DNA of 64,000 nt, from assembly GCA_964506245.1 (NCBI GenBank), contig CAZDKK010000005.1, positions 1 to 64,000 on the forward strand. Reading direction: 5' to 3'. This document shows, in pieces, positions 47,071 to 55,472 of this stretch. Position numbers and translations under genes: made by a program. The notes beneath the pieces were generated by a model. It ran no database searches, was not told where the DNA came from, and saw nothing but the letters and a program-made list of their open reading frames with translations. Each line of letters opens with the position of its first letter. The stretch's first letter is position 1. The stretch comes from CAZDKK01 sp964506245. GTDB taxonomy: Bacteria; Eisenbacteria; RBG-16-71-46; CAIMUX01; WJJG01.

Positions 47071-49716
47071 ATGCGACACGCGAAGGCTCTGACAGCGGTT
47101 CTGATTCTGGCCTGCCTCGCGGGCTTGGGTACGTGGCACCATCAGCGCCATGCGCAGCCGGCGCGCGCAGTTCCCGAGGCCGGCCGCGCCGCCCATTCCA
47201 TGACCCCCGGGGACGGCCTTCCGCCCAAGGCGCCCAATCCGCACTTCTTCGACGAGCGCGCTTTCCCGCTCGGACGCATTCCGCTCGACCGCTGGCATGC
47301 CGCGCAGCTCGATGCGGCGGCCCTGCGAGCCGAGGCGCGGGACCTGGCGGATGCCGGGCTGCGGACCGAGAGCTGGGAGCCGGCCGGGCCCACCAACATC
47401 GGCGGCCGTATCACCGACGTCGCGGTCCACCCGACCGATCCGAACGTGGTCTACGCCGGCGCGGCCGAGGGGGGCGTGCTCAAGACCACCGACGGGGGCC
47501 AGCACTGGACCCCGCTCTTCGACGATCAGGCCTGTCTTTCCATCGGCGCCGTCGCGATAGACCCCGCCCACCCGGAGGTCGTCTACGCCGGGACCGGCGA
47601 GGTGAATCCCGGAGGCGGCAGCGTCGCCTATGGGGGCGTGGGGATCTTCCGCTCGACCGACGGGGGCGCGAACTGGGCGCCGCTGGGCCTCGAGCACAGC
47701 GGCTCGATTGGGCGCATCGTCGTCGACCCGACCGATTCGCAGCGGATCTTCGTGGCGGCGATGGGTCTGCTGTGGGCCAATAATCCCGAGCGGGGCCTCT
47801 ACCGCACGACCGACGGCGGGCAGACCTGGGAACGCGTGCTCTACGTGAACGACTCGACCGGCTGCGTCGACATCATCCTGCGTCCGGACGATCCGAACGT
47901 GATCCTGGCGGCGATGTGGCAGCGGGTGCGCCGGCCCGAGTACTACGACTACGGCGGCCCGTCCTGCGCGGTCCACCGGTCGACGGACGGCGGGGACACG
48001 TGGCAGGTCGTGGCGGGCGGCCTGCCCGCGCCGGGGGCGAGCAGCGGGCGCATCGGCCTCAGTCTGTGCGCGGCACAGCCGAATGTCATGTACGCCGTGT
48101 ATGCAGACCGCACGGGGTACTTCGCTGGGCTGTACAAGTCGACGAACGGCAGCGTGAGCTGGATCCGGACGAACGACGGGGCTCTCTCCGGCATCTTCTC
48201 TTCCTACGGCTGGTGGTTCGGCAACGTGCGGGCCCATCCGGTGAACCCCGACTGGATCTACGTCCTCGGGCTCGACTTCTATCGCAGCACCAACGGCGGG
48301 CAGTCCTACTTCTACGCCGGCGGGAGCATGCATGTCGATCATCACGGTCTGGCCTTCGGTCCCGGGACGAATCCCGTCGCCTATTGCGGCAACGACGGCG
48401 GCATGTACCGCGCCACCGACGGCGGGAGTTCCTGGACCCTGCTGCCCGACCAGCCGATCACCCAGATCTATCGCGTCGCCCTGGATGCGCAGAACCCGCT
48501 CGCGCTCTACAGCGGCTGCCAGGACAACGGGACCTGCCGCACGCTCACGGGGGGCCTCAGCGACTGGACCATGATCTACGGCGGCGACGGGTTCCAGCCC
48601 CTCGTGCATCCCCAGAGCTCCAGCCGCATCTGGGCGCAGTATCAGTACGCCAGCCTGAGCTATTCCTCGAACGGCGGTGGGGGCTGGTCGGGCGCGGTGA
48701 GCGGCATCGGCTCGGGCGACCGGCGCAACTGGAACACACCGCTCATCCAGGATCCGACCAACCCGGACCGTCGCTACCTGGGCACGCAGCGCCTCTACCG
48801 CAGCGCGAGCAACACGAGCTGGACGGCCATCAGCCCCGACCTGACCGGGGGCCCGCACCAGGGCGGGAGCGGGCAGGTCGACGGGATCCTGACGACGATC
48901 GCGGTCTCACCCCTCGACGGGCAGATCCTCTGGACGGGCAGCGACGACGGGCGCGTCCACGTGACCGCCGACGGCGGCACGAACTGGAGCGATGTTTCGA
49001 CCGGCCTGCCCGAGCGCTGGATCACGAGCGTGCGCACCGATCCCTTCGACGCCCACACGGCCTACGTGACGATCTCCGGCTTCCGGTGGGCCGAGCCGCT
49101 GCCGCACGTCTTCCGCACCACGGACCTGGGCACGACCTGGGATGCGATCTCGGGCAACCTGCCCGAGGCGCCCGTCAACGACCTGCTGGCCGATCCGCTC
49201 TTGCCCGAGCACCTCGTGGTGGCGACCGACGTCGGTGTCTACGCGACGGCCAACGGCGGGGAGAGCTGGTTCATGCTCGGGGCGGACCTGCCACGGGTGG
49301 TCGTGACCTCGCTCGCCTTCGCGCCCGCCTCGCGCCGGCTCTACGCCGGGACCTACGGGCGGAGCTTCTTCGCCTGCACGCTCGGGGATCTGACCGCGGT
49401 GGACGAGGGGCAGGAGCAGGCCGGCGCGAGGCGGCCCGCGCCCCGGCTGCTGGCGCCCCAGCCGAGTCCCGCGCGGGGCGCGACCACGCTGCGGTGGGAG
49501 AACACCCCGGCGGGCCGGGCCGAGATCGAGGTCTTCTCCGTGACCGGGCGGCGCGTCTGGCACCGCTCCCTGGCCGATCGCGCGCGGCAGGCGGGTGAGC
49601 TGCGGTGGGACCTGCGCGATGACGAGGGTCGGCCGGTGCCGGCCGGGGCATACTACGCGCGCTTGCGGGTGGACGGGAAGGCGACGCGCGGGCGCGCGAT
49701 CATCGTCGAGCGCTGA
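47071..49716 (+). CDS. Secreted sortilin/BNR-repeat beta-propeller protein with FlgD-type C-terminal domain
   Basis: 881 residues. A signal peptide (LTAVLILACLAGLGTW) is followed by a charged region and then many BNR/Asp-box repeats: S/T-x-D-G-G-x-x-W occurs repeatedly (TTDGGQHWTPL, STDGGANWAPL, TTDGGQTWERV, STDGGDTWQVV, ATDGGSSWTLL, TADGGTNWSDV). These are paired with 'HPTDPNVVYAG'-type strands, as in Vps10/sortilin and xyloglucanase propellers. No catalytic Asp pair can be assigned by eye. The last 90 residues are a FlgD-like Ig domain (EVFSVTGRRVWHRSLADRA, DDEGRPVPAGAYYARL). It follows the UGA-containing gene by 16 bases with a GGAGGG ribosome site, so the two probably form an operon of secreted proteins. 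Confidence 0.9.
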   Translation: MRHAKALTAVLILACLAGLGTWHHQRHAQPARAVPEAGRAAHSMTPGDGLPPKAPNPHFFDERAFPLGRIPLDRWHAAQLDAAALRAEARDLADAGLRTESWEPAGPTNIGGRITDVAVHPTDPNVVYAGAAEGGVLKTTDGGQHWTPLFDDQACLSIGAVAIDPAHPEVVYAGTGEVNPGGGSVAYGGVGIFRSTDGGANWAPLGLEHSGSIGRIVVDPTDSQRIFVAAMGLLWANNPERGLYRTTDGGQTWERVLYVNDSTGCVDIILRPDDPNVILAAMWQRVRRPEYYDYGGPSCAVHRSTDGGDTWQVVAGGLPAPGASSGRIGLSLCAAQPNVMYAVYADRTGYFAGLYKSTNGSVSWIRTNDGALSGIFSSYGWWFGNVRAHPVNPDWIYVLGLDFYRSTNGGQSYFYAGGSMHVDHHGLAFGPGTNPVAYCGNDGGMYRATDGGSSWTLLPDQPITQIYRVALDAQNPLALYSGCQDNGTCRTLTGGLSDWTMIYGGDGFQPLVHPQSSSRIWAQYQYASLSYSSNGGGGWSGAVSGIGSGDRRNWNTPLIQDPTNPDRRYLGTQRLYRSASNTSWTAISPDLTGGPHQGGSGQVDGILTTIAVSPLDGQILWTGSDDGRVHVTADGGTNWSDVSTGLPERWITSVRTDPFDAHTAYVTISGFRWAEPLPHVFRTTDLGTTWDAISGNLPEAPVNDLLADPLLPEHLVVATDVGVYATANGGESWFMLGADLPRVVVTSLAFAPASRRLYAGTYGRSFFACTLGDLTAVDEGQEQAGARRPAPRLLAPQPSPARGATTLRWENTPAGRAEIEVFSVTGRRVWHRSLADRARQAGELRWDLRDDEGRPVPAGAYYARLRVDGKATRGRAIIVER

Positions 49717-49765
49717 CGGCCAGGGGTGTCGGCCCGCCTGGGCCGATGCCCCCGGGCGCCTTTGA

Positions 49766-50176
49766 CTACCCTCGGCGCGCGACCTTGCGCGCCTGCCAGA
49801 TCTCCCGCCGCGCCAGGATGGCTCGCCCGTGCTCCTCGCAGTAGAGGCGCGCGAGGCTCAGGTCGCGGCCCAGCGTCCACGCGGGTGTGCGACCGCAGCG
49901 CTGGTGCTCATAGCCGTTCTGCAGCCACATGCACCCGATGTGCCGCAGGGGGGGAGGAACCCAGTGGACGATGCGGTTGCCCCCCGACATGACCCACAGG
50001 CCGTGCGCGCTGCGGGCGGGGCGGGGCACGGTCAGGGCCAGGAGGAATGCGGCCTGGGCCAGGGAGAAGGATTGGATGGCGTTCTCGGAGTCGGCCCGGA
50101 TGCCCTCTTCGGGCACCGGGTCGTCGATTCCCGACAGCAACCCGCTCGCCGAGGCTGGGGGGTACCGAGGCTCCAT
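49766..50176 (-). CDS. Hypothetical protein with Cys/His-containing C-terminus
   Basis: 136 residues from an ATG with GGAGG five bases ahead. Two Cys (CMWLQNGYEHQRC) and a C-x2-H-like LYCEEHGRAIL near the C-terminus could bind a metal. A central hydrophobic stretch (AQAAFLLALTVP) is too short to be a confident membrane span. It lies 133 bases downstream of the glycosyltransferase gene on the same strand. No family recognised; an overlapping plus-strand frame of similar size has no ribosome site and was rejected. Confidence 0.55.
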   Translation of the reverse strand: MEPRYPPASASGLLSGIDDPVPEEGIRADSENAIQSFSLAQAAFLLALTVPRPARSAHGLWVMSGGNRIVHWVPPPLRHIGCMWLQNGYEHQRCGRTPAWTLGRDLSLARLYCEEHGRAILARREIWQARKVARRG

Positions 50177-50309
50177 GGGGGCCTCCAGCCGCGTCCACGC
50201 GTGGGGGGTTCCGCCGGAGGCGGCACCGGCACGCAGAGGAGGTTCTCGGGTTCAGTATAGGTAGGTTCGCGCAAATCGTGCGGCGCCGGCGGGAAGGTGC
50301 GCAAGAGCG

Positions 50310-52463
50310 CTATCGCCCGCCGGATCCGGCCCGCCGCTGGGCCTGCTCGGCTTCTTCGGTCCGGCCGAGGGCGCGCAGCACATCGGCAAGCTGCGTCCAA
50401 CCTTGCGGCGAATCGGGCTGGAGCTCCGCGGCCCGTCGCAGGGGCTCGACGGCCTCGGCCAGCCGCCCGGTTTGGCCAAGCACCGCACCCAGGTTGGCCC
50501 AGGCCATCGCGTAGCGCGGGTCGAGCGCCACCGCGCGGCGCAGGTGCTCTTCGGCCGCGCTCGTATCGCCCTCCCGCATGCAGAGCACGCCGAGGTTGTT
50601 CTCCACACGCTCGGGCTCCCGGGTGAAGCGCAAGGCGTGCTCATAGGACTCGCGCGCCCCGGCGAAGTCGCCCTGGCGCTCTCGGATCACGCCCTGCACG
50701 CGCAGCCCCTCCGAGTTGTCGGGGTCGATCGCCAGCGCCCGGCGCACGGCCTCCTCGGCCGCCGCGAGGTCGCCCGACTGCAGGCGATAGCTCGCCAGGT
50801 TCGCCCAGGCCTTCGCGTTCCGCGGATCCGCGGCGGCGGCTTGCTCGTAGGCCTCACCGGCCTGCGCGCCCTCGCCGCGCTCCGCGAGCAGGTTGGCGAG
50901 ATTGGTGCGGGCCTCGGCCAGGCCGGGATCCAGGCGCAACGCGTCGCGCAACGCCTGCTCGCAGGCCGCGAGGTTCCCCTTCCGCTTCCAGGCGATGCTG
51001 TCGTGGAACCGCGCGAGGGCGAAGTTCTCCTTCTGCGCCCGGGCCGGCAGGTTCATGGCCAGCGCCCCCACGAGGAAGATCGCGGCCGCCAGAACCACCT
51101 CTGCGCGCCGGCCCGCCCGCCACGCGTCCCAGCCCAGCGTGATCGCGGCGGCCGCGAACAGGATCAGGAACGGCACCACGGGAACGCGATACCGGGCGCA
51201 GACGAAGAAGGCAACCACCCCGAGCATGTAGAGCACGAGAAACGCGAGCGGCAGCAGCGTCTGTTCTCTTCGCCGCCGCCACCCCAGGAAGATGCCCGCC
51301 AAGGCCAGCGGCGCGATCAGCCCAAAGCCGAAGAACGGCAGCTTCATGATGGGCGCGTACGATCGCAGATGGGGGATGCAGTCGTTGTTGCCGACCTCGT
51401 GCGCGATCCAGAAGAGGCCGAGCTTGCGCAGGGTCAGCGCGATCCACGCGCCCGGCTGCCCGGTGACGAAGCGCATTCCCTGCCCGAACCAGTAGCGCGA
51501 GACCTCGGACTCCTTGAGGGGGCGCCCTTCGGCGCGCTCGGCGATCTTGATCGTGTCGAAGCGGCCGCCCCACCAGTCGCCCCGCGTTCCGGGCACGATC
51601 GCCGTGTGGCCGTCGGATTGCGGGTTGTTCCCGATGTAGAAGTTGACGCCGCCCTGCGAGGCGATGACGACGAAGTCGTGGCCGACGACCACGTTGTACA
51701 GCGTGACCGCCCCGATGGGGATGAGCGCCAGGGCAGCGAAGGCCACAACGGCGACGCGCGGGAGGCCCTGCCGCAGGCGACGCCAGAACAGCCAGGCGAG
51801 GGCGAGCGCGAAGATGAGGATGCTCGGGCGCGCGACGGCGGCCAGGCCGAAGAGCAGGCCGGCGAGGGCCCACGGCGCCACGGGTCGCGGCGTCTGGGAG
51901 CCGGGGGCAGACCGGCCGGGAGCCCCCGCGTCGAGAGCGCGGAGCAGGGCGAGGAAGAACGCCAGCGTCAGGAAGACGAAGAGCGGTTCGATCAGCAGCT
52001 CGTTGTCGTGGTAGATGAGGATCCAGTAGAGAGCAGCGATCAGGCCGGCGATCAGCCCCGTGGCGCGCGAGAAGAGACGGCGGCCGATGAAGTAGATCAG
52101 CAGGCAGCTCGCGGAGCCGAGCGCCGCCTGGATGACCCGCGGCACGAGGTAATCGTGGCCGAAGATCGCGTAGATCGCTGCGAGAAAAAGCGGGTAGAGC
52201 GGCGCGCGAAAGAAGGGGCCCTCGGCGCGCCAGGTGCCCGCGGCGAGCTGGCTCGCCCACTCGTCGTGGTACCCCGGGTCCATGAGCGGCGCGTCGAATT
52301 GCGGATTGGCGCGGGCCTGCAGGACGTAGATCAGGCGGACAAGAAACGCCACGGCCAAGATGAGCAGGGCCGGCCAGTGGTCCCGCAGAAGGTCCCCGCG
52401 AGCGCCGGGGCCCATGTGGCCGGCCGCTCGGTCCCGAGCCCTCTTCGCGCTGCGTTGCGGCAT
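50310..52463 (-). CDS. GT39/ArnT-like membrane glycosyltransferase with C-terminal TPR domain
   Basis: 717 residues. Residues about 25-450 contain some ten transmembrane segments. The first is followed by the extracytoplasmic loop with DAPLMDPGYHDEWA, where the acidic residues match the catalytic DD/DE position of GT-C enzymes. FRAPLYPLFLAAIYAIFG and LLIEPLFVFLTLAFFLALL are typical of the PMT/ArnT clan, which moves sugars from lipid carriers. Residues about 480-717 hold about six TPR units (AEARTNLANLLAERGEGAQA, AWANLGAVLGQTGRLAEAVE and similar) in the periplasm or cytoplasm. The acceptor is unknown. ATG 52463 starts the product; the frame extends upstream into Arg/Pro-rich sequence that is not conserved. 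Confidence 0.88.
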   Translation of the reverse strand: MPQRSAKRARDRAAGHMGPGARGDLLRDHWPALLILAVAFLVRLIYVLQARANPQFDAPLMDPGYHDEWASQLAAGTWRAEGPFFRAPLYPLFLAAIYAIFGHDYLVPRVIQAALGSASCLLIYFIGRRLFSRATGLIAGLIAALYWILIYHDNELLIEPLFVFLTLAFFLALLRALDAGAPGRSAPGSQTPRPVAPWALAGLLFGLAAVARPSILIFALALAWLFWRRLRQGLPRVAVVAFAALALIPIGAVTLYNVVVGHDFVVIASQGGVNFYIGNNPQSDGHTAIVPGTRGDWWGGRFDTIKIAERAEGRPLKESEVSRYWFGQGMRFVTGQPGAWIALTLRKLGLFWIAHEVGNNDCIPHLRSYAPIMKLPFFGFGLIAPLALAGIFLGWRRRREQTLLPLAFLVLYMLGVVAFFVCARYRVPVVPFLILFAAAAITLGWDAWRAGRRAEVVLAAAIFLVGALAMNLPARAQKENFALARFHDSIAWKRKGNLAACEQALRDALRLDPGLAEARTNLANLLAERGEGAQAGEAYEQAAAADPRNAKAWANLASYRLQSGDLAAAEEAVRRALAIDPDNSEGLRVQGVIRERQGDFAGARESYEHALRFTREPERVENNLGVLCMREGDTSAAEEHLRRAVALDPRYAMAWANLGAVLGQTGRLAEAVEPLRRAAELQPDSPQGWTQLADVLRALGRTEEAEQAQRRAGSGGR

Positions 52464-52606
52464 GACCCTCCTGCCCGCCGTCGAGGGTGAAGGACAGACG
52501 CCCGCGGCCGCAGGGGGCAGAGATCGCGGGCCTCGGGGCACGGAGGGGAAGCCTACGCAGCGCCCGCGGCGGTCGTCAAGAACCGAGCGGACGCCCGCCC
52601 GTAGGG

Positions 52607-53416
52607 CTAGCGATCGCGGTCGCGGGGCAGCGCCGTGGGGGCCGAGTCGACGATGCGATCCCCCTGCGCCAGGGCCTCCACATGCCAGAAGGCAGCTTGT
52701 ACAGACCAGGTCCGCAGGCTCGCCGCCGGGATCACCATCCGCGTCTCGGCGCCCGCGTCGAGGCAGGCGATCTCCTGCAATCCTGGATCGAGGATTCTCA
52801 CCCGGTAGGCATCGGCGGATGCGATGGCGCTCCACCGCAGCTCGACCCCTCCATCCGCGAGCGGACGGGCCGGGAAGACAGACAGCGCGGGTTCCTCCTG
52901 GGACGTGGGCTGCTCGCGCAGCACCGGGCCGCCGGAGCTTCCGGGCCACCCGGAGCCCCTGGGCCACCAGGGCTCGTCTCGGGCGATGAGCACGATGCCG
53001 ACCAGGATCGCCGCCGCACCGAGGGCCGGAACGAGCATGCGCGGGGGGCGCAGGAGCTGGAGCAGACCGCCCCAGCGTGTTGGCCCCTGCGCAGCCCGCT
53101 CCAAACGCCCGCGTGGACTCGGGCGCGGGGAGCCGGCAGGGCTCGGCAGCTCATCGGGCCCGACCACGCCGGTCGGGAGCGCCTCTGCGACGGGGGCATC
53201 CGATCCGATCCGGGCCTGCAGCGTCTCCGCCAGCCGGGCCACGGCTTGCTCCTCGCCCGCGTGCGGGGCTTCCTGGCCGAGCGCGATGTACAACCCGTAG
53301 GCTTTCAGGCGGCTCCGACAGCGCGCGCAGCCGTGCACGTGAGCCCAGCGGGGATCGTCCCGCGAGCCCTCGCTCAGCGCGAGGAGCTCATCGAAGGGAA
53401 GGCACGGCTCGGTCAT
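52607..53416 (-). CDS. Anti-sigma factor with zinc-finger and periplasmic FN3-like domain
   Basis: 269 residues. The N-terminus has the ZAS motif H-x3-C-x2-C (HVHGCARCRSRL) of zf-HC2 anti-sigma factors, preceded by the usual helix. One transmembrane segment (MLVPALGAAAILVGIVLIA) sits at about residue 130-150. The outside part ends with an FN3-like sandwich (VELRWSAIASADAYRVRILD). It overlaps the sigma-factor gene by four bases (ATGA), the standard arrangement in which the membrane anti-sigma holds the sigma factor until an envelope signal arrives. Confidence 0.88.
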   Translation of the reverse strand: MTEPCLPFDELLALSEGSRDDPRWAHVHGCARCRSRLKAYGLYIALGQEAPHAGEEQAVARLAETLQARIGSDAPVAEALPTGVVGPDELPSPAGSPRPSPRGRLERAAQGPTRWGGLLQLLRPPRMLVPALGAAAILVGIVLIARDEPWWPRGSGWPGSSGGPVLREQPTSQEEPALSVFPARPLADGGVELRWSAIASADAYRVRILDPGLQEIACLDAGAETRMVIPAASLRTWSVQAAFWHVEALAQGDRIVDSAPTALPRDRDR

Positions 53417-54018
53417 CGTTTCCCTCGCGGTGTTTGCTCACCCTTTGGCCCCAGAGCCGCCCGCAGCTTGCGCCGTGCGCTCTGGAGCACGGCCCGCGCC
53501 CCCGTGGCGTGCTCGATACCGAGCACCCGCGTGATGGCGTCGACCGGCATCCGTTCGAAGCAGCGCAGCCAGAGAGCCTCTTGCTCCTGCGCGGTCAGGT
53601 GGTCGCGCATCAGCAGCAGCAAGCCCTCCTCTTCCTCCTTGTCTTCCAGATTGCGATCGGGACCCGCCCCGGGATTCGCCAGGGTCTCCGGCGCGGCCTC
53701 CTCGTCCCGCAACAGCGGCGGCCGCCGGAGAGCATCGAGGCACCGGTTGCGACAGATGACGAAGAGCCACGCCGAGAATCGACCCCAACCCTCGAACCGA
53801 CCTAGGTTGCGGTAGGCGTTGAGCAAGATGTCCTGCGCGAGATCCTCGGCCAGGTCCGCCTCCCCGACCATCCGGTAGCACCATCGGTACACGTTTCGCA
53901 TGTGGCGACCCAGCAAGACGTTTGCGGCACACCTTCCGTCCGGGTCGGCTGGCTTCTCGGCGGCCAAGCGGGCCAACGCCTCGTCGGGCCAGCCGCCATA
54001 TGCGTCCGTGTTCACCAT
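53413..54018 (-). CDS. ECF-type RNA polymerase sigma factor
   Basis: 201 residues. Region 2 is clear: VYRWCYRMVGEADLAEDLAQ and DILLNAYRNLGRFEGWGRFS, then AWLFVICRNRCLDALRR. After an acidic linker with a run of Glu (EDKEEEEG), region 4 follows: LTAQEQEALWLRCFERMPVD and the recognition helix ATGARAVLQSARRKLRAAL. ATG 54018 is chosen; the frame extends 52 codons upstream with no ribosome site. It is the first gene of a pair with the anti-sigma factor. It is divergent from a secreted propeller gene, 183 bases away, which could be a target. Confidence 0.92.
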   Translation of the reverse strand: MVNTDAYGGWPDEALARLAAEKPADPDGRCAANVLLGRHMRNVYRWCYRMVGEADLAEDLAQDILLNAYRNLGRFEGWGRFSAWLFVICRNRCLDALRRPPLLRDEEAAPETLANPGAGPDRNLEDKEEEEGLLLLMRDHLTAQEQEALWLRCFERMPVDAITRVLGIEHATGARAVLQSARRKLRAALGPKGEQTPRGKR

Positions 54019-54201
54019 GAGGAACGAATCCCGCCTCCAGGAATCACAGTCGGATGGTGAATATACCGCATGAGCTGGGGGCTGAATACCGCCACGGGAC
54101 TCAGGCTCGATGGAGCTGCCGGAAACTATCGGGGAGGTGCAACCGGGGCCCGCCCGGCGCGTAAGCACGGGCACCCCCCAACCCGCATGGAGGGGATCCT
54201 C

Positions 54202-55425
54202 ATGCGCCCGCTCTGCCCACAGGTCCTCCTGGCCGGCGCCCTGGTGCTCGCCTCAGGAATCGCTCACGCCGAACGCCCCGCTGCGCCACGCATCCGCGCG
54301 GGCGCCCCCCTGCGTCCGCCGCGGACGGTGACGCTACAAGAGCAATGGCGAGTCGGCGGACCCGGAAGCGGCGTGATGCTCGGGGCCGTGACCGAGGCGG
54401 TCGCCGACGAGGACGGCAACGTCTACCTGCTCGACACGCAGCTCTGCCACGTGCTGGTCATCTCCCCCGCGGGCCAGGTGCTGCGCACCCTCAGCCGCGA
54501 GGGCGATGGCCCGGGCGAGGTCCGCCGGCCGCGCGACGTGCTTGTCATGCCGGACGGGTCGATAGGGCTGGTGGAGATGTTCCCCGCGAAGATCGTCGAG
54601 CTCTCGCCGGAGGGCGAGCCACGCGGCATGGTGACCATCGGAGGGGCGCAGGTCACGCCCGGAGGGTTCATAGCCGCCAGCCACTGCATCGCTCGCGCGG
54701 GCGTGCTGCTGGTGGCCGGCCAGCAGATCCTGCGGGAGCCTCCAGGTCAGCGGCGCATCTCGTTCCTGTCGCGCCTGGCGGCGACGGGGGAGGAGCTGAC
54801 GCGCCTGCGCGAGTCGACCATCGTGCTCGACTTCAACAAGCTGCGCTTCGTCGAGCGTGACCTGCAACCACCCTTCGACCTGGCGAGCGCCCTGGGACCG
54901 GACGGCCGCGTCTATGTGCCGGAGAGCTGGGACCGCTACGCGATCGAGGTGCTGCGCCCGGACGGCACGCTGGAGCGCGTGATCGAGCGCGAGTTCGTGA
55001 ATCGCAAGCGTACCGACGACGAGCTGCGGCGCATCAACGCCGTCTACGAGGCCTCGGCCCGCAACAACCCCTACGGCGAGGAGCACGAGATCGAGCCATG
55101 CCCTCCGGTCATCGCTGACCTGCGCGTGGACGCCTCCGGCACGCTCTGGGTGTTGCACAGCCGCAGCGCCGAGGGGCAGGCCGCGGGCATCCTGCAGACC
55201 TATGACCTCTTCGACCCCGAGGGTCGCTACCTGGGGCAGGTCTCGATCGCCTGCGACGCTGACCCGGAGATCGATGGCCTCGAGTTCCTGAGCGACGACC
55301 GCGTGCTCCTGATCAAGGGCTACGCGCTGGCCGCGGCGGGGCGGAGCGATCTGGGCAGCGTGCCGCTGGGGGAGGACGGTGAGCCGGAGCCGCAGGAAGT
55401 GATCTGCTGCCGGGTCGCTTCGTAG
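54202..55425 (+). CDS. Secreted six-bladed beta-propeller (NHL-like) protein
   Basis: 407 residues from ATG 54202 with GGAGGGG ahead. Signal peptide at residues 1-23 (VLLAGALVLASGIAHA). The mature part has NHL-type blades: VADEDGNVYLLDTQLCHVLV, SPAGQVLRTLSREGDGPGEV, RPRDVLVMPDGSIGLVEM, ALGPDGRVYVPESWDRYAIEV, RVDASGTLWVLHSR. The 'G-DGPGE' phrase is typical of Bacteroidota '6-bladed beta-propeller' proteins. No catalytic site. It is divergent from the ECF sigma factor. Partner or ligand unknown. Confidence 0.85.
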   Translation: MRPLCPQVLLAGALVLASGIAHAERPAAPRIRAGAPLRPPRTVTLQEQWRVGGPGSGVMLGAVTEAVADEDGNVYLLDTQLCHVLVISPAGQVLRTLSREGDGPGEVRRPRDVLVMPDGSIGLVEMFPAKIVELSPEGEPRGMVTIGGAQVTPGGFIAASHCIARAGVLLVAGQQILREPPGQRRISFLSRLAATGEELTRLRESTIVLDFNKLRFVERDLQPPFDLASALGPDGRVYVPESWDRYAIEVLRPDGTLERVIEREFVNRKRTDDELRRINAVYEASARNNPYGEEHEIEPCPPVIADLRVDASGTLWVLHSRSAEGQAAGILQTYDLFDPEGRYLGQVSIACDADPEIDGLEFLSDDRVLLIKGYALAAAGRSDLGSVPLGEDGEPEPQEVICCRVAS

Positions 55426-55472
55426 GCGTGCGGGTGGGGCATTCGCCGTGCGGAGGAGAGCGGCGGATCCCC

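Noticed and set aside
46165..48858. 897-codon minus-strand frame opposite the FlgD and BNR genes
   Set aside because: Both plus-strand genes have clear domains here; the minus frame is a compositional shadow.
49729..49746. TCGGCCC-GCCT-GGGCCGA hairpin after the BNR gene
   Set aside because: Only seven pairs and no U-rich tail; not strong enough to call a terminator.
49829..50260. 143-codon plus-strand frame overlapping the hypothetical gene at 49766
   Set aside because: No ribosome site; the minus-strand frame has GGAGG five bases ahead and a more natural composition.
50403..52490. 695-codon plus-strand frame opposite the glycosyltransferase
   Set aside because: The product is Gln/Glu/Arg-rich antisense of transmembrane and TPR segments.
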